64,000 nt of DNA from Polaromonas sp. CF318 (GCF_000282655.1 NZ_AKIV01000038.1:1-64000); one strand, 5' to 3'. Counted from the first letter of the stretch, positions 49,355 to 58,608 are shown. Notes: generated by a model from the letters alone, not told the origin. Translations and numbers: made by a program.

Positions 49355-51472
49355 TCAGCCCCGGTCCTGGTCCTGGGCCGGACGGTCCAGCAAAGCCTTC
49401 ATCGACAGCTTGACGCGGCCTTTTTCGTCGGTCTCAAGAACCTTGACCTTGACGATCTGGCCTTCGCTCAGGTAATCGGTGACCTTCTCGACGCGCTCGT
49501 GGGCGATCTGGCTGATGTGCAGCAGGCCGTCCTTGCCGGGCAGCAGGTTGATCAGCGCGCCGAAGTCCAGGATCTTGGTGACCGGGCCTTCGTAGACCTT
49601 GCCGATTTCGACTTCAGCGGTGATCTCGGCGATGCGGCGCTTGGCCTCATCGGCCTTGGCGCTGTCGTTCGAGGCTATGGTGATGGTGCCGTCTTCCTCG
49701 ATGTTGATCTGCGTGCCGGTTTCTTCGGTCAGCGCGCGGATGACGGCGCCGCCCTTGCCGATCACGTCGCGGATCTTCTCGGGGTTGATCTTCATGACGT
49801 AGAGGCGGGGCGCGAAGTCGGAGACTTCGGCCTTGGCCTCGCCCATGGCTTCCTGCATCTTGCCCAGGATGTGCATGCGGGCTTCCTTGGCCTGGGCCAG
49901 CGCAACCTGCATGATTTCCTTGGTGATGCCCTGGATCTTGATGTCCATCTGCAGCGCGGTGATACCGAAGGTGGTACCGGCAACCTTGAAGTCCATGTCG
50001 CCCAGGTGATCTTCGTCACCCAGGATGTCGGTCAGCACGGCGAAGCGGTTGTCTTCCTTGATCAGGCCCATGGCGATGCCGGCCACGTGGGCCTTCATCG
50101 GAACGCCCGCGTCCATCAGCGAGAGGCAGCCGCCGCAGACCGAAGCCATCGACGACGAGCCATTGGACTCGGTGATTTCAGACACCACGCGCATGGTGTA
50201 GGGGAATTCTTCCTTGGTAGGCAGAACCGCGACCAGCGCGCGCTTGGCCAGGCGGCCGTGGCCGATTTCGCGGCGTTTCGGACTGCCGACACGGCCGGTT
50301 TCGCCGGTGGCGAACGGAGGCATGTTGTAGTGCAGCATGAACCGGTCTTCGTAGTCGCCGGACAGCGCGTCGATACGCTGCGCGTCGCGCTCGGTGCCCA
50401 GCGTGGTCACGACCAGCGCCTGGGTTTCACCACGCGTGAACAGGGCCGAGCCGTGGGTGCGGGGCAGCACGCTGTTGCGGATTTCAATGGCACGCACGGT
50501 GCGGGTGTCGCGGCCATCGATGCGGGGCTCGCCGGCCAGAATCTGGCTGCGCACGATCTTGGCTTCGATGTCGAACAGCATGCCTTCCACGGCGACGCTG
50601 TCGAACTCCACGCCGTCGGCCTTGAGCGCGGCCATCACGTCCGAGGTCACCACGCGGCAGGCCTGCGTACGCGCCTGCTTGGCACGGATCTGGTAAGCGG
50701 CCTGCAGCTTGGCGCCGGCCAGCTCGTTGACCTTGGCGATCAGCGGCTCGTTCTTGGCGGGGGCTTGCCAGTCCCAGACCGGCTTGCCGGCATCGCGCAC
50801 GAGTTCGTGGATGGCATTGATCGCGATATTGCCCTGCTCATGGCCGAACACCACGGCGCCCAGCATGATTTCTTCGGACAGTTGCTGGGCTTCGGACTCG
50901 ACCATCAGCACGGCGGCTTCGGTGCCGGCCACGACGAGGTCCATCTTCGAATCCTTGAGCTGCGTCTTGCCGGGGTTCAGCACGTACTGGCCGTCAATGT
51001 AGGCCACGCGCGCGGCGCCTATGGGGCCGTTGAAGGGGATCCCGGAAATCGACAGGGCGGCGCTCGAGGCGATCAGCGCGGGGATGTCGCCTTCGACTTC
51101 AGGGTTCAGCGACAGCACGTGGATCACGACCTGCACTTCATTGAAGAAGCCTTCGGGGAAGAGCGGACGGATGGGGCGGTCGATCAGGCGGGAGGTCAGC
51201 GTTTCGAATTCGCTGGGGCGGCCTTCGCGCTTGAAGAAGCTGCCGGGAATGCGGCCGGCGGCATAGGTTTTTTCGAGGTAATCGACGGTCAGGGGGAAGA
51301 AATCCTGGCCGGGCTTGGCATCGGACTTGGCAACCACGGTGGCCAGCACCACGGTGCCGTCCATGTCGACGACGACGGCGCCGCTGGACTGGCGGGCGAT
51401 TTCGCCGGTCTCCATCGTGACCTTGTGCTGGCCCCATTGGAAGGACTTGGTGACTTTGTTGAAAATGCTCAT
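49355..51472 (-). CDS. pnp: Polyribonucleotide nucleotidyltransferase (PNPase)
   Basis: A 705-residue phosphorolytic 3'-5' exoribonuclease. Two RNase PH domains (about residues 10-145 and 310-545), an intervening helical domain, a KH domain (about 555-610; [20 protein letters not shown]) and an S1 domain (about 620-690; [31 protein letters not shown]) are in normal order. The core has the conserved [19 protein letters not shown] and [10 protein letters not shown] constituent of RNA decay. Start at ATG 51472 (MSIFNKV). It lies 220 bases after rpsO. Confidence 0.95.
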   Translation of the reverse strand: MSIFNKVTKSFQWGQHKVTMETGEIARQSSGAVVVDMDGTVVLATVVAKSDAKPGQDFFPLTVDYLEKTYAAGRIPGSFFKREGRPSEFETLTSRLIDRPIRPLFPEGFFNEVQVVIHVLSLNPEVEGDIPALIASSAALSISGIPFNGPIGAARVAYIDGQYVLNPGKTQLKDSKMDLVVAGTEAAVLMVESEAQQLSEEIMLGAVVFGHEQGNIAINAIHELVRDAGKPVWDWQAPAKNEPLIAKVNELAGAKLQAAYQIRAKQARTQACRVVTSDVMAALKADGVEFDSVAVEGMLFDIEAKIVRSQILAGEPRIDGRDTRTVRAIEIRNSVLPRTHGSALFTRGETQALVVTTLGTERDAQRIDALSGDYEDRFMLHYNMPPFATGETGRVGSPKRREIGHGRLAKRALVAVLPTKEEFPYTMRVVSEITESNGSSSMASVCGGCLSLMDAGVPMKAHVAGIAMGLIKEDNRFAVLTDILGDEDHLGDMDFKVAGTTFGITALQMDIKIQGITKEIMQVALAQAKEARMHILGKMQEAMGEAKAEVSDFAPRLYVMKINPEKIRDVIGKGGAVIRALTEETGTQINIEEDGTITIASNDSAKADEAKRRIAEITAEVEIGKVYEGPVTKILDFGALINLLPGKDGLLHISQIAHERVEKVTDYLSEGQIVKVKVLETDEKGRVKLSMKALLDRPAQDQDRG

Positions 51473-51639
51473 GTTCTTATCTCCACTAAATTCACACGCT
51501 TGAGGCAGCGCGGGAGGCCCGGAGCGGCGGCTGGCTGAACACGATGCCATTCCACAAAATGCCTGGGGTCAGCGGCCTGCCCAGGGCTTTTTTTGTGGAA
51601 TGACACAGCGCGTGCTCGTTTTGCCTTGCTCCGAAGTAA

Positions 51640-51675
51640 AAAGCGCCTGAGCTAGTGAACTAACTCAGGCGCTTT
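51640..51675 (-). terminator. Rho-independent terminator after rpsO
   Basis: Twelve-base arms AAAGCGCCTGAG and CTCAGGCGCTTT, with a further four-base TAGT/ACTA pairing inside, followed on the minus strand by a T-run. It lies 17 bases beyond the rpsO stop and should separate rpsO from pnp, although leaky read-through is known to feed pnp in other species. Confidence 0.85.
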
Positions 51676-51692
51676 CAAATCGTTGTTACCGA

Positions 51693-51959
51693 TTACTTGC
51701 GCAGGCCAAGCTTGGCGATCAGCGCGGTGTAACGGTCGGCGTCTTTGGACTTCAGGTAGTCCAGCAGCTTGCGGCGGCGGCTCACCATGCGCAGCAGGCC
51801 GCGGCGGCCGTGGTGATCCTTGGCGTTGGCCTTGAAATGGGGGGTCAGTTCGTTGATGCGGCCGGTCAGCAGCGCCACTTGAACTTCAGGGCTGCCGGTG
51901 TCGCCGGCGGCACGTGCGTTGGCCTGGACGATTTCGGCCTTGACGGATTTTGCAATCAT
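51693..51959 (-). CDS. rpsO: 30S ribosomal protein S15
   Basis: An 88-residue S15, complete with the conserved [20 protein letters not shown] and [21 protein letters not shown]. It binds 16S rRNA in the platform of the small subunit. The start MIAKSVK was chosen over an upstream ATG, giving the standard length. A strong terminator follows, then pnp. Confidence 0.96.
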   Translation of the reverse strand: MIAKSVKAEIVQANARAAGDTGSPEVQVALLTGRINELTPHFKANAKDHHGRRGLLRMVSRRRKLLDYLKSKDADRYTALIAKLGLRK

Positions 51960-52121
51960 GTTTTCTCTTTCCTGCACCGAGGTGCGCTTGCGAGCGAAGC
52001 AGCGTTCCCGACATGGGAGATGGATAAACCGCTTTCGTCGTGTTCCGGCATGAAAAAGGCCCGAAAAAGGCCTGAAACTGCGCAGAGCCTTGGATTATAG
52101 CCTGAAGACTGGGAACTGGTT

Positions 52122-53318
52122 CTAGAGCCAGCGCCGTAGCCGCTCCACCCCCTGCCCCAGCCTGGCCACGTCCTGGCTGGCGAAACACCAGCGCAGCCAG
52201 CCCTGGGCCTCGGGCCCGGGATTGACCATGAAGGCGTTGCCCGGCGCCAGGCCCAGGCCGGCCTCCACGACCAGGCGCTTGGCCGTTTCCAGCGAGTCGC
52301 CAAAGCGCCCAGGGGTTGCGGGGTCTTGCAGCCGGAAAAAGGCGTACATGCCCCCTTTGGCCGGCGCCAGCTGCACGCCGGGCACGGCCTGCAGCAGGGG
52401 AACCAGGGTGTCGCGACAGGTTTTCAGGTGGGCCACCACCCGCGGCGTGATGTCGGCCGTGCGTTCAATGGCCACCAGGCCGGCCCGCTGCACGAACACC
52501 GGCGCGCAGGAGGTGTTGAATTCCACCAGCTTGCCCATGTGCGGCGTCATCGCGGCCGGCATCACCAGCCAGCCCAGGCGCCAGCCGGTCATCAGAAAGC
52601 TCTTGGAAAAGCTGTGGACCACGACCAGCCGGTCTTCGGGCGCCGCGATATCCAGGAAACTGGGCGCACAGCCATTGGGCGTGGGTTCGTAATACAGCCG
52701 TTCATACACCTCGTCGGCCAGTATCCAGGTCCCGGTTTGGCGGCAATGCGCCAGGATGGCTTCCTGCTCGGCGCGCGCCAGGGTCCAGCCAGTGGGATTG
52801 TTGGGCGCATTGACGATCAGCAGCCTGGTTTTGGGCGTGATGGCGGCCAGCAGCTCGGTCATGTCGAGTTTCCATTCGCCCGCCACAGGCTTGAGGCTCA
52901 CGCATTGAACCCGGGCCCCCATGATGGCGGGCTGGGCCGTCAGGTTGGGCCAGACCGGCGTCACGGCCACCACGTCGTCGCCCGCGTCCACCAGCGCCTG
53001 CACGGCCAGCATCAGGGCATTGACGCCGCCCGAGGTGACGGCAATGCGCTCCGCCGTGATAGGCGCGGCGCCCGGGCAACGCAGGTCCGTGGCATAGCCG
53101 GCAATCGCCTCGCGCAGTTCTGGCAGACCCAGGTTGTGCGCATAAAAAGTCTCGCCCTGCTGCAGCGAGGCGGCGGCGGCGTCGCGGATAAAGGCCGGCG
53201 TGACCTCGTCGCTTTCGCCGAACCAGAACTTGAGCACGTCGCTGCGCCCCATGCCGGCATTGGCGACCTGGCGGATCATGGATTCTTCAAGGTTTAAAAC
53301 AGCCTGTCTCAGAGTCAT
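52122..53318 (-). CDS. Pyridoxal-phosphate aminotransferase class I/II
   Basis: A 398-residue fold-type I aminotransferase. PLP lysine in HSFSKSFLMTGWRLGW, the PLP-binding aspartate/tyrosine in ILADEVYERLYY, APNNPTGW, and the carboxylate-binding arginine in the C-terminal RWCFA. Subgroup AspC/AlaT-like; its exact amino acid is not evident. The start could also be the in-frame methionine 14 codons later. It is separated from the rpsO start by 162 bases with no evident feature. Confidence 0.87.
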   Translation of the reverse strand: MTLRQAVLNLEESMIRQVANAGMGRSDVLKFWFGESDEVTPAFIRDAAAASLQQGETFYAHNLGLPELREAIAGYATDLRCPGAAPITAERIAVTSGGVNALMLAVQALVDAGDDVVAVTPVWPNLTAQPAIMGARVQCVSLKPVAGEWKLDMTELLAAITPKTRLLIVNAPNNPTGWTLARAEQEAILAHCRQTGTWILADEVYERLYYEPTPNGCAPSFLDIAAPEDRLVVVHSFSKSFLMTGWRLGWLVMPAAMTPHMGKLVEFNTSCAPVFVQRAGLVAIERTADITPRVVAHLKTCRDTLVPLLQAVPGVQLAPAKGGMYAFFRLQDPATPGRFGDSLETAKRLVVEAGLGLAPGNAFMVNPGPEAQGWLRWCFASQDVARLGQGVERLRRWL

Positions 53319-53373
53319 GGGAATGTTCGATCTGCCTGTCGGCGTCCGTCAAAAAAAGCAAAGAAATTGAAGC

Positions 53374-54651
53374 TCAGGGCCGGACCATCTTGCAGCTGCT
53401 CGGCTGCTCGGCCCGATCGGGCGAGATGGTCTTGATGACACGAAAGCCGTAGCCCGAGCCCTCCACGTCGAACTTCACGCCGGGCGAACCCTGCTTGCCC
53501 ATCAGCGCCACCAGCAGCGGCTGCTGGAACTGGTGATCCTGCGCGCGCATCGCGCCCTGGTGGCCCGCGAAAGTGACGGTGCTGCGCTCAAGCTGCGCCG
53601 CCAGCGCGCCGGCCTCGGCGCTGCCGGCTTTGTCAAGGCTCTGGGCCAGGGCTTCGACCATGAGCTGCATGCGCATGTGCACATAGTCGTCCTGCGGTTT
53701 CGGGAAACGCTGGCGGAAGGACTGGTAAAAAGCCTCGGACTGCGCACCCGCCTCGTTGGGGAACCAGTCGGCCACGGCGACCACCTTGCCCACGCCGGCC
53801 TCGCCCAGCACGCCCGGCACGCCCAGCGCATTGCCGTAGAAGGTGTAAAACTTGCCCTCGTAGCCCACCTCTCTGGCCGCCTTGATCAGCAAGGTCAGGT
53901 CGTTGCCCCAGTTGCCCGTGAGCACCGCCTGCGCACCGCTGGCCTTGATCTTCGCGGCATAGGGGATGAAATCCTTGACGCGGCCCAGCGCGTGCAACTC
54001 GTCGCCCACGATCTGCACGTCCGGGCGCTGCGTGCCCAGCTGCTTGCGGGCCTCGCGCAACACCGCCTGGCCGAAGCTGTAGTCCTGGCCTATCAGGTAA
54101 ATGCTTTTGAGCGCCTTGTCGTCCTTGAGCACGTCCATGAGCGCGGCCATGCGCATGTCGGCGTGCGCGTCGAAGCGAAAGTGCCAGTAGCTGCACTTTT
54201 CATTCGTCAGGATAGGGTCGACCGCCGAGTAGTTCAGGAACAGCACGCGCTTTTTCGGCTCGCGCTCGTTGTGCTTGTTGATGGCGTCTATGAGCACCGC
54301 CGCGATGGCCGACGAATTGCCCTGCGCGATGATGGTCACGCCGTCGTCGATGGCCGAGCGCAAGGCCGCCAGCGCCTCCTCGTTCTGGCCCTTGCTGTCG
54401 TAGCGCTCGACCGCCAGGTTGCGCGGCCCGCCGACCAGCTTGACACCGCCGCGCGCGTTGACGCGCTCGGTGGCCCAGACCAGGTTGCGGAACACCGCTT
54501 CGCCGGTGTTGGCGAAGGCGCCCGACAGGCTTTCGATGAGCGCGATACGAACAGGTGCAGGCACCGGCGGCTGGCCGGCCGTCTGCGCGCCGGCCCCCAC
54601 GGCGGCGCAAAGACATAGGGCCGTGAAAAGGCGTTTCAAGTGTGTGCGCAT
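53374..54651 (-). CDS. Branched-chain amino-acid/urea-type periplasmic binding protein
   Basis: A 425-residue type I periplasmic binding protein with signal peptide RLFTALCLCAAVGAGAQ. Conserved family features: RIALIESLSGAFANTGEAVFR, GGPRNLAVERYDSKGQNEEA and GNSSAIAAVLIDAI. No permease or ATPase genes are nearby, so it is an orphan receptor for an ABC system encoded elsewhere, or a sensory binder. Start ATG 54651 follows AGGGAG at nine bases. Confidence 0.85.
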   Translation of the reverse strand: MRTHLKRLFTALCLCAAVGAGAQTAGQPPVPAPVRIALIESLSGAFANTGEAVFRNLVWATERVNARGGVKLVGGPRNLAVERYDSKGQNEEALAALRSAIDDGVTIIAQGNSSAIAAVLIDAINKHNEREPKKRVLFLNYSAVDPILTNEKCSYWHFRFDAHADMRMAALMDVLKDDKALKSIYLIGQDYSFGQAVLREARKQLGTQRPDVQIVGDELHALGRVKDFIPYAAKIKASGAQAVLTGNWGNDLTLLIKAAREVGYEGKFYTFYGNALGVPGVLGEAGVGKVVAVADWFPNEAGAQSEAFYQSFRQRFPKPQDDYVHMRMQLMVEALAQSLDKAGSAEAGALAAQLERSTVTFAGHQGAMRAQDHQFQQPLLVALMGKQGSPGVKFDVEGSGYGFRVIKTISPDRAEQPSSCKMVRP

Positions 54652-54685
54652 AAAAAAATAGCTCCCTGTTTTTCGCTGGATCTGG

Positions 54686-54713
54686 CTTGAATAAACCGGC
54701 TGCACACCTAACT
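54686..54713 (+). promoter_or_regulatory. Possible heat-shock (RpoH) promoter of hsp20
   Basis: CTTGAA at 54686-54691, 15 bases, then CCTAACT, a partial match to the sigma-32 consensus (CTTGAA, 13-17 bases, CCCCATNT). A six-base-pair hairpin AAGGGG/CCCCTT with loop AAACCG (54753-54770) follows in the leader, 12 bases before the ribosome site. The -10 match is weak. Confidence 0.35.
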
Positions 54714-54792
54714 GGGGTGCATGCGGCAATCACGGTGAACGCCGCGCAGTGTAAGGGGAAACCGCCCCTTGTTAACCCATCAAGGAACCGCC

Positions 54793-55194
54793 ATGTTTTA
54801 CTCTCTCGCCCATCGCCCCGCCCGCGCCTTTCATCGCCACTATGCGCCCGTCGTGAGCAACGGCGCCCTGGAAAAATTCCTCAACGACACCTTCTCCTCG
54901 CTCTCTGACACCGGCGCCGCCAAGGCCGCCAGTGTGGAAGACCAGGAAAAGGCCTACACCCTGCAACTCGACGTTCCCGGCCTGGCCCGTGAGCACCTGG
55001 ACATCGGCATCGAAGGTGATGTGGTCCGCGTGGCCAGCAAGGAAGACGCGCCCCGCAAGGTCAAGGCAGCCTGGCGCTTCCCGCTGGAAATCGACACCGC
55101 CAACAGCACGGCCAAGCTCGAGAACGGCGTGCTGACCCTGACGTTGGGCAAGAAGGTTCCCGTCAGCAACGTCACGCACCTCGACATTCAATAA
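54793..55194 (+). CDS. Small heat-shock protein, Hsp20/alpha-crystallin family
   Basis: A 133-residue Hsp20. The alpha-crystallin domain covers about residues 47-130, with the family motif LENGVLTLTLGK near the end and YTLQLDVPGLAREHLDIGIE at the beginning. It holds unfolded proteins under stress. The start is set by CAAGGAACC six bases upstream; an ATG eight codons earlier is less likely. Confidence 0.88.
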   Translation: MFYSLAHRPARAFHRHYAPVVSNGALEKFLNDTFSSLSDTGAAKAASVEDQEKAYTLQLDVPGLAREHLDIGIEGDVVRVASKEDAPRKVKAAWRFPLEIDTANSTAKLENGVLTLTLGKKVPVSNVTHLDIQ

Positions 55195-55224
55195 CTGGGC
55201 GGTGCAGGGTTCAGGCAGTACGGC

Positions 55225-56268
55225 TCAGGCCGGTTCAGCCTGCAGCTCTGCGAGATTCCAGCGCGGCTTCACATCGAACGTGTAGCCGCGCTGAAGCGTT
55301 TCCAGCCCGGCTTGCAACCGCATGCCGGCCGCCAGCGCAATCATCGCGCCGTTGTCGGTGCACAAATGCAATTCGGGGTAATGCACGCGTATGCCGCGTT
55401 GCTTGCACACCGCATTGAGCTGGCTGCGCAGCAGCGCATTGGCGCCCACGCCACCGGCCACCACCAGGCGCTTGAGCCCGGTTTGGGTCATCGCCGCCAG
55501 TGATTTTTTGACCAGCACTTCCACAATCGCCGCCTGCGTGGCGGCCGCCAGATCGGCCTTGCGGCTTTCCAGGTCGGGCCCCAGCTTTTTGGCCTGCGTC
55601 AGCACGGCGGTCTTGAGCCCGGCAAAGGAAAAATCGAGATCGCCGCTGTGCAGCAGGGGCCGCGGCAGCTTGAAGGCCGCGCCATCACCCCCTTCGGCCA
55701 GTTTCGACAAGTGTGGGCCACCCGGATAAGGAAGGCCCATCAGCTTGGCCGACTTGTCAAAGGCCTCACCGGCCGCGTCGTCAATGGTTTCACCGAGCAG
55801 CTCGTAGCTGCCGACGCGATCCACCCGCATCAGCTGGGTGTGGCCGCCCGACACCAGCAGCGCCACAAAAGGAAACTCCGGCGGGTCGGCGCTCAGGAAG
55901 GGCGACAGCAAGTGTCCTTCCAGGTGATGCACACCCATGGCCGGCTTGCCCAGCGCCGCCGCCAGCGAACAGGCCACACCCGCGCCCACCAGCAGCGCCC
56001 CGGCCAATCCGGGCCCGCGCGTATAGGCCACCACATCCACCTGCGCCAGGCTGCTGCCCGCCTCCGCCATCACCTGCTGCGTCAGGGGCAACACCCGCCG
56101 GATATGGTCGCGGCTGGCCAGCTCAGGCACCACGCCGCCATAAGCCTGGTGCATGGCTATCTGGCTGAACAAGGCGTGCGACAGCAATCGCGGCACGCCG
56201 CTGCCACTGGCATCCACCAGCGCCACACCGGTTTCATCACAACTCGATTCGATACCTAAGACTCTCAT
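55225..56268 (-). CDS. tsaD: tRNA N6-threonylcarbamoyladenosine synthase catalytic subunit TsaD
   Basis: A 347-residue ASKHA-fold enzyme of the Kae1/TsaD family. [18 protein letters not shown] is the family opening; the metal-binding histidines are H115 and H119 ([10 protein letters not shown]), and [10 protein letters not shown] and [10 protein letters not shown] follow. It transfers threonylcarbamate to A37 of tRNAs reading ANN codons together with TsaB, TsaC and TsaE. It diverges from nasT. Confidence 0.96.
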   Translation of the reverse strand: MRVLGIESSCDETGVALVDASGSGVPRLLSHALFSQIAMHQAYGGVVPELASRDHIRRVLPLTQQVMAEAGSSLAQVDVVAYTRGPGLAGALLVGAGVACSLAAALGKPAMGVHHLEGHLLSPFLSADPPEFPFVALLVSGGHTQLMRVDRVGSYELLGETIDDAAGEAFDKSAKLMGLPYPGGPHLSKLAEGGDGAAFKLPRPLLHSGDLDFSFAGLKTAVLTQAKKLGPDLESRKADLAAATQAAIVEVLVKKSLAAMTQTGLKRLVVAGGVGANALLRSQLNAVCKQRGIRVHYPELHLCTDNGAMIALAAGMRLQAGLETLQRGYTFDVKPRWNLAELQAEPA

Positions 56269-56355
56269 CTTCGAAGTGTAAGGTTTGGAGAGAACTCCCC
56301 ACGCCAGCAGGGCCGCAGAGCCTGCAGGGGGCACAGTTCTTGCACGAGTTCTCCC

Positions 56356-56988
56356 ATGACGCCGTCACAATCCCTGCGCCTGGTCATCATCGCACCGGAC
56401 CTCCTGGAGTCCGTGTCCGATGACGCTCATGCGCGGGAGCTCGCTGAGCGCTCGCGCCAGTTGCGCATCGGCCTGCTGGAAAACGGTTACAACATCGTCG
56501 CGGTGCTGCCGGCCGACACCTTTCTGGACGAGCGCCTGGCGCAGCTGCAGCCTGACATGATCATCGTGGACGCCGAAAGCGAGGCCCGCGATTCCCTGGA
56601 GCATGTCGTGATGGCGACGCGGGACGCCCGGCGGCCCATCGTGCTGTTCACCAATGACAACGACACCAGCCACGTCAAGGACGCCGTGGCCGCCGGTGTG
56701 TCGGCTTACGTGGTGGCCGGGCTCTCGCCGGACCGCATCCGCCCCATCCTGGACGTGGCCATGGCGCGCTTTGAGCACGAGCAAGGCCTGCGAAAGGAAC
56801 TGGCGCACGCCAAAACCGAGTTGCATGAGAGAAAAGTCATAGACCGGGCCAAAGGCATGCTGATGCAGCGCCAGGGACTGTCCGAGCAGGCCGCTTACGA
56901 AAAGCTGCGCAAGGCCGCCATGGACAAAGGCCTGCGCCTGGGCGAAGTGGCCCAGCGCATGCTGGACGCCCTGGACCTGCTGGGCTGA
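56356..56988 (+). CDS. nasT: NasT-type ANTAR antiterminator
   Basis: A 210-residue RNA-binding regulator: an N-terminal receiver-like domain (about residues 8-135, with D72 at the usual phosphoacceptor place), a coiled-coil linker (about 136-155) and an ANTAR domain (about 156-208; [32 protein letters not shown]), which binds paired hexaloop hairpins in messenger leaders. The lysine conserved in true receivers is absent from the strand SAYVVAGLS, so it is probably a pseudo-receiver as in other NasT. In Azotobacter and Paracoccus NasT is held by the nitrate sensor NasS; no nasS is present. Its likely RNA target lies 217 bases downstream in the nrtA leader. An eight-base inverted repeat (56290-56297 and 56346-56353) flanks the leader and meets the start codon, which lacks a good ribosome site. 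Confidence 0.88.
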   Translation: MTPSQSLRLVIIAPDLLESVSDDAHARELAERSRQLRIGLLENGYNIVAVLPADTFLDERLAQLQPDMIIVDAESEARDSLEHVVMATRDARRPIVLFTNDNDTSHVKDAVAAGVSAYVVAGLSPDRIRPILDVAMARFEHEQGLRKELAHAKTELHERKVIDRAKGMLMQRQGLSEQAAYEKLRKAAMDKGLRLGEVAQRMLDALDLLG

Positions 56989-57025
56989 TCCGCCGGCCGG
57001 GCCGGCCACCCTCAATTGGTGCGGC

Positions 57026-57040
57026 GCACAAATTAGGTGC
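57026..57040 (+). promoter_or_regulatory. NtrC-like binding site upstream of nrtA
   Basis: GCAC-N7-GTGC, the core of the NtrC consensus (TGCACC-N5-GGTGCA), centred about 144 bases upstream of the -24 element. An adjoining GTGC at 57019-57022 makes a further inverted half. A mirror-image arrangement recurs before narK at 63675-63696. Confidence 0.6.
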
Positions 57041-57175
57041 GGACAACAAGCCCCACCATTTTGGCGCCCTACCTTCAGGCGCCTATTCAGAGCGTTCGCC
57101 CGGAGGGCCCACAGGGGAAATTTTCCGGCACTCCCCACTCTGTAAATCAATTCTTTCGGCAACTTTCAAAGCCCC

Positions 57176-57191
57176 TGGCACAGCTTTTGCA
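57176..57191 (+). promoter_or_regulatory. Sigma-54 promoter of the nrt operon
   Basis: TGGCAC-AGCTT-TTGCA matches the -24/-12 consensus (TGGCAC-N5-TTGCW) at every fixed position. GG and GC are ten bases apart. Transcription should begin near 57201-57203, immediately before the first leader hairpin. Confidence 0.85.
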
Positions 57192-57204
57192 ATGCCCTAA
57201 GCAC

Positions 57205-57276
57205 TGGCCAAGGATGGTCATACGGCACAGCACTTCAACGACGAAGTGTGTGGTGCCCCAAGGAACAAAGGCGTTC
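57205..57276 (+). promoter_or_regulatory. ANTAR-type leader: three A-x-x-G hexaloop hairpins
   Basis: Hairpin A: TGGCC-[AAGGAT]-GGTCA (57205-57220, with one G-T pair). Hairpin B: CACTTC-[AACGAC]-GAAGTG (57231-57248). Hairpin C: GAAC-[AAAGGC]-GTTC (57263-57276). Each six-base loop has A at position 1 and G at 4, the published recognition rule for ANTAR proteins, which bind two such hairpins separated by about ten bases. Linkers here are 10 and 14 bases. Hairpin C uses the 5' arm of the following terminator, so stabilising it would prevent termination. NasT is the presumed ligand. Confidence 0.8.
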
Positions 57277-57324
57277 GCACCCTGCATCACGTTCAACGTG
57301 TTGCCCGGGTCGAGCGCCTTTTTT
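57267..57324 (+). terminator. Leader attenuator terminator before nrtA
   Basis: Outer stem AAAGGCGTTCG (57267-57277) with CGAGCGCCTTT (57311-57321), 11 pairs including one T-G. Inside, ACCC/GGGT and CACG/CGTG extend the rod to a five-base apical loop. Six T's (57319-57324) follow, then more T-rich sequence. It lies 39 bases before the nrtA start, so it must be read through for expression. Confidence 0.85.
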
Positions 57325-57363
57325 GTTTTTGTCTTTCGTTTTTACTTAGCTGGAGCCGACCAC

Positions 57364-58608
57364 ATGACTGAACTGCTGAAATCTTCGCTGACACGCCGCA
57401 CCGTGCTGCAGGCCGCGGCTGTGGGTGCCGTAGGCATCAATCCCGCCCTGCGCGCCGCCGTGTACGCCCAGGGATCGGACGCACCGGAGAAAAAGGAAGT
57501 CAAGATCGGCTTCATTCCCCTGACCGACTGCGCCTCGGTGGTGATGGCCTCGGTGCTGGGCATAGACCAGAAGTACGGCGTCAAGATCATCCCGACCAAG
57601 GAAGCCAGCTGGGCCGGCGTGCGCGACAAGCTGGTCAACGGCGAACTGGACTTCGCCCACGTGCTCTACGGCCTGGTCTACGGCGTGCATATGGGCACGG
57701 CCGGCCCCAAGAAGGACATGGCCGTGCTGATGACGCTCAACAACAACGGCCAGGCGATCACGCTGTCCAAGAAGCTCGCCGACAAGGGCGCGGTGGACGG
57801 CGCCGGCCTGGCCAAGCTGATGGCCAGCGACAAGCGCGAATACACCTTCGCCCAGACCTTCCCCACCGGCACGCACGCCATGTGGCTTTATTACTGGCTG
57901 GCCGCCAACGGCATCAATCCGATGAAGGACGCCAAGGTCATCACCGTGCCGCCGCCGCAAATGGTGGCCAATATGCGCGTGGGCAATATGGACGGCTTCT
58001 GCGTGGGTGAGCCCTGGGGCCACCGCGCCATCATCGACGGCATAGGCGTGACCGCCGTGACCACCCAGGACGTGTGGAAGGACCACCCGGAAAAAGTGCT
58101 GGGCACCACCGCCGAGTTCGTCAAGAAATACCCCAACACGGCGCGCGCCGTGACCGCCGCCATCATCGAGGCCGGCAAGTGGATAGACGCCAGCCTCTCC
58201 AACAAGAACAAGATGGCCGAGACCGTGGCCGACAAGAGCTACGTCAACACCAGCGTCGACGCGATCAACCAGCGCATCCTGGGCCGCTACCAGAACGGCA
58301 TGGGCAAGACCTGGGACGACCCCAACTACATGAAGTTCTACAACGACGGTGCGGTGAGCTTCCCTTACCTCTCCGACGGCATGTGGTTCCTCACGCAGCA
58401 CAAGCGCTGGGGCCTGATCAAGGACCACCCCGACTACCTGGGCATCGCCAAGCAGATCAACCACATCGACGTCTACAAGCAGGCCGCCACGGCCGCCAAG
58501 GCCAGCGTTCCCAAGGACGTGATGCGCAGCAGCAAGCTGATGGACGGCGCCGTCTGGGACGGCAAAGACCCGAAAAAGTACGCCGACAGTTTCAAGGTCC
58601 ACGCCTGA
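57364..58608 (+). CDS. nrtA: Nitrate ABC transporter substrate-binding protein (NrtA/NasF type)
   Basis: A 414-residue periplasmic binding protein of the CmpA/NrtA family. A twin-arginine-like signal (TRRTVLQAAAVGAVG) precedes KKEVKIGFIPLTDCASVVMAS, the family's opening, and GTHAMWLYYWLAANGINP and GFCVGEPWGHRAI line the anion site. It captures nitrate (or nitrite) for the permease encoded next. The start is ATG 57364 with TGGAG upstream. The region 56989-57363 before it holds the NtrC box, sigma-54 promoter and ANTAR attenuator and no gene. NasS, the cytoplasmic nitrate sensor, is also NrtA-like, but the signal peptide here argues for the transport receptor. Confidence 0.9.
   Translation: MTELLKSSLTRRTVLQAAAVGAVGINPALRAAVYAQGSDAPEKKEVKIGFIPLTDCASVVMASVLGIDQKYGVKIIPTKEASWAGVRDKLVNGELDFAHVLYGLVYGVHMGTAGPKKDMAVLMTLNNNGQAITLSKKLADKGAVDGAGLAKLMASDKREYTFAQTFPTGTHAMWLYYWLAANGINPMKDAKVITVPPPQMVANMRVGNMDGFCVGEPWGHRAIIDGIGVTAVTTQDVWKDHPEKVLGTTAEFVKKYPNTARAVTAAIIEAGKWIDASLSNKNKMAETVADKSYVNTSVDAINQRILGRYQNGMGKTWDDPNYMKFYNDGAVSFPYLSDGMWFLTQHKRWGLIKDHPDYLGIAKQINHIDVYKQAATAAKASVPKDVMRSSKLMDGAVWDGKDPKKYADSFKVHA

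Noticed and set aside
49277-51538. A 753-codon plus-strand open frame opposite pnp
   Set aside because: Antisense shadow; pnp is complete and unambiguous on the minus strand.
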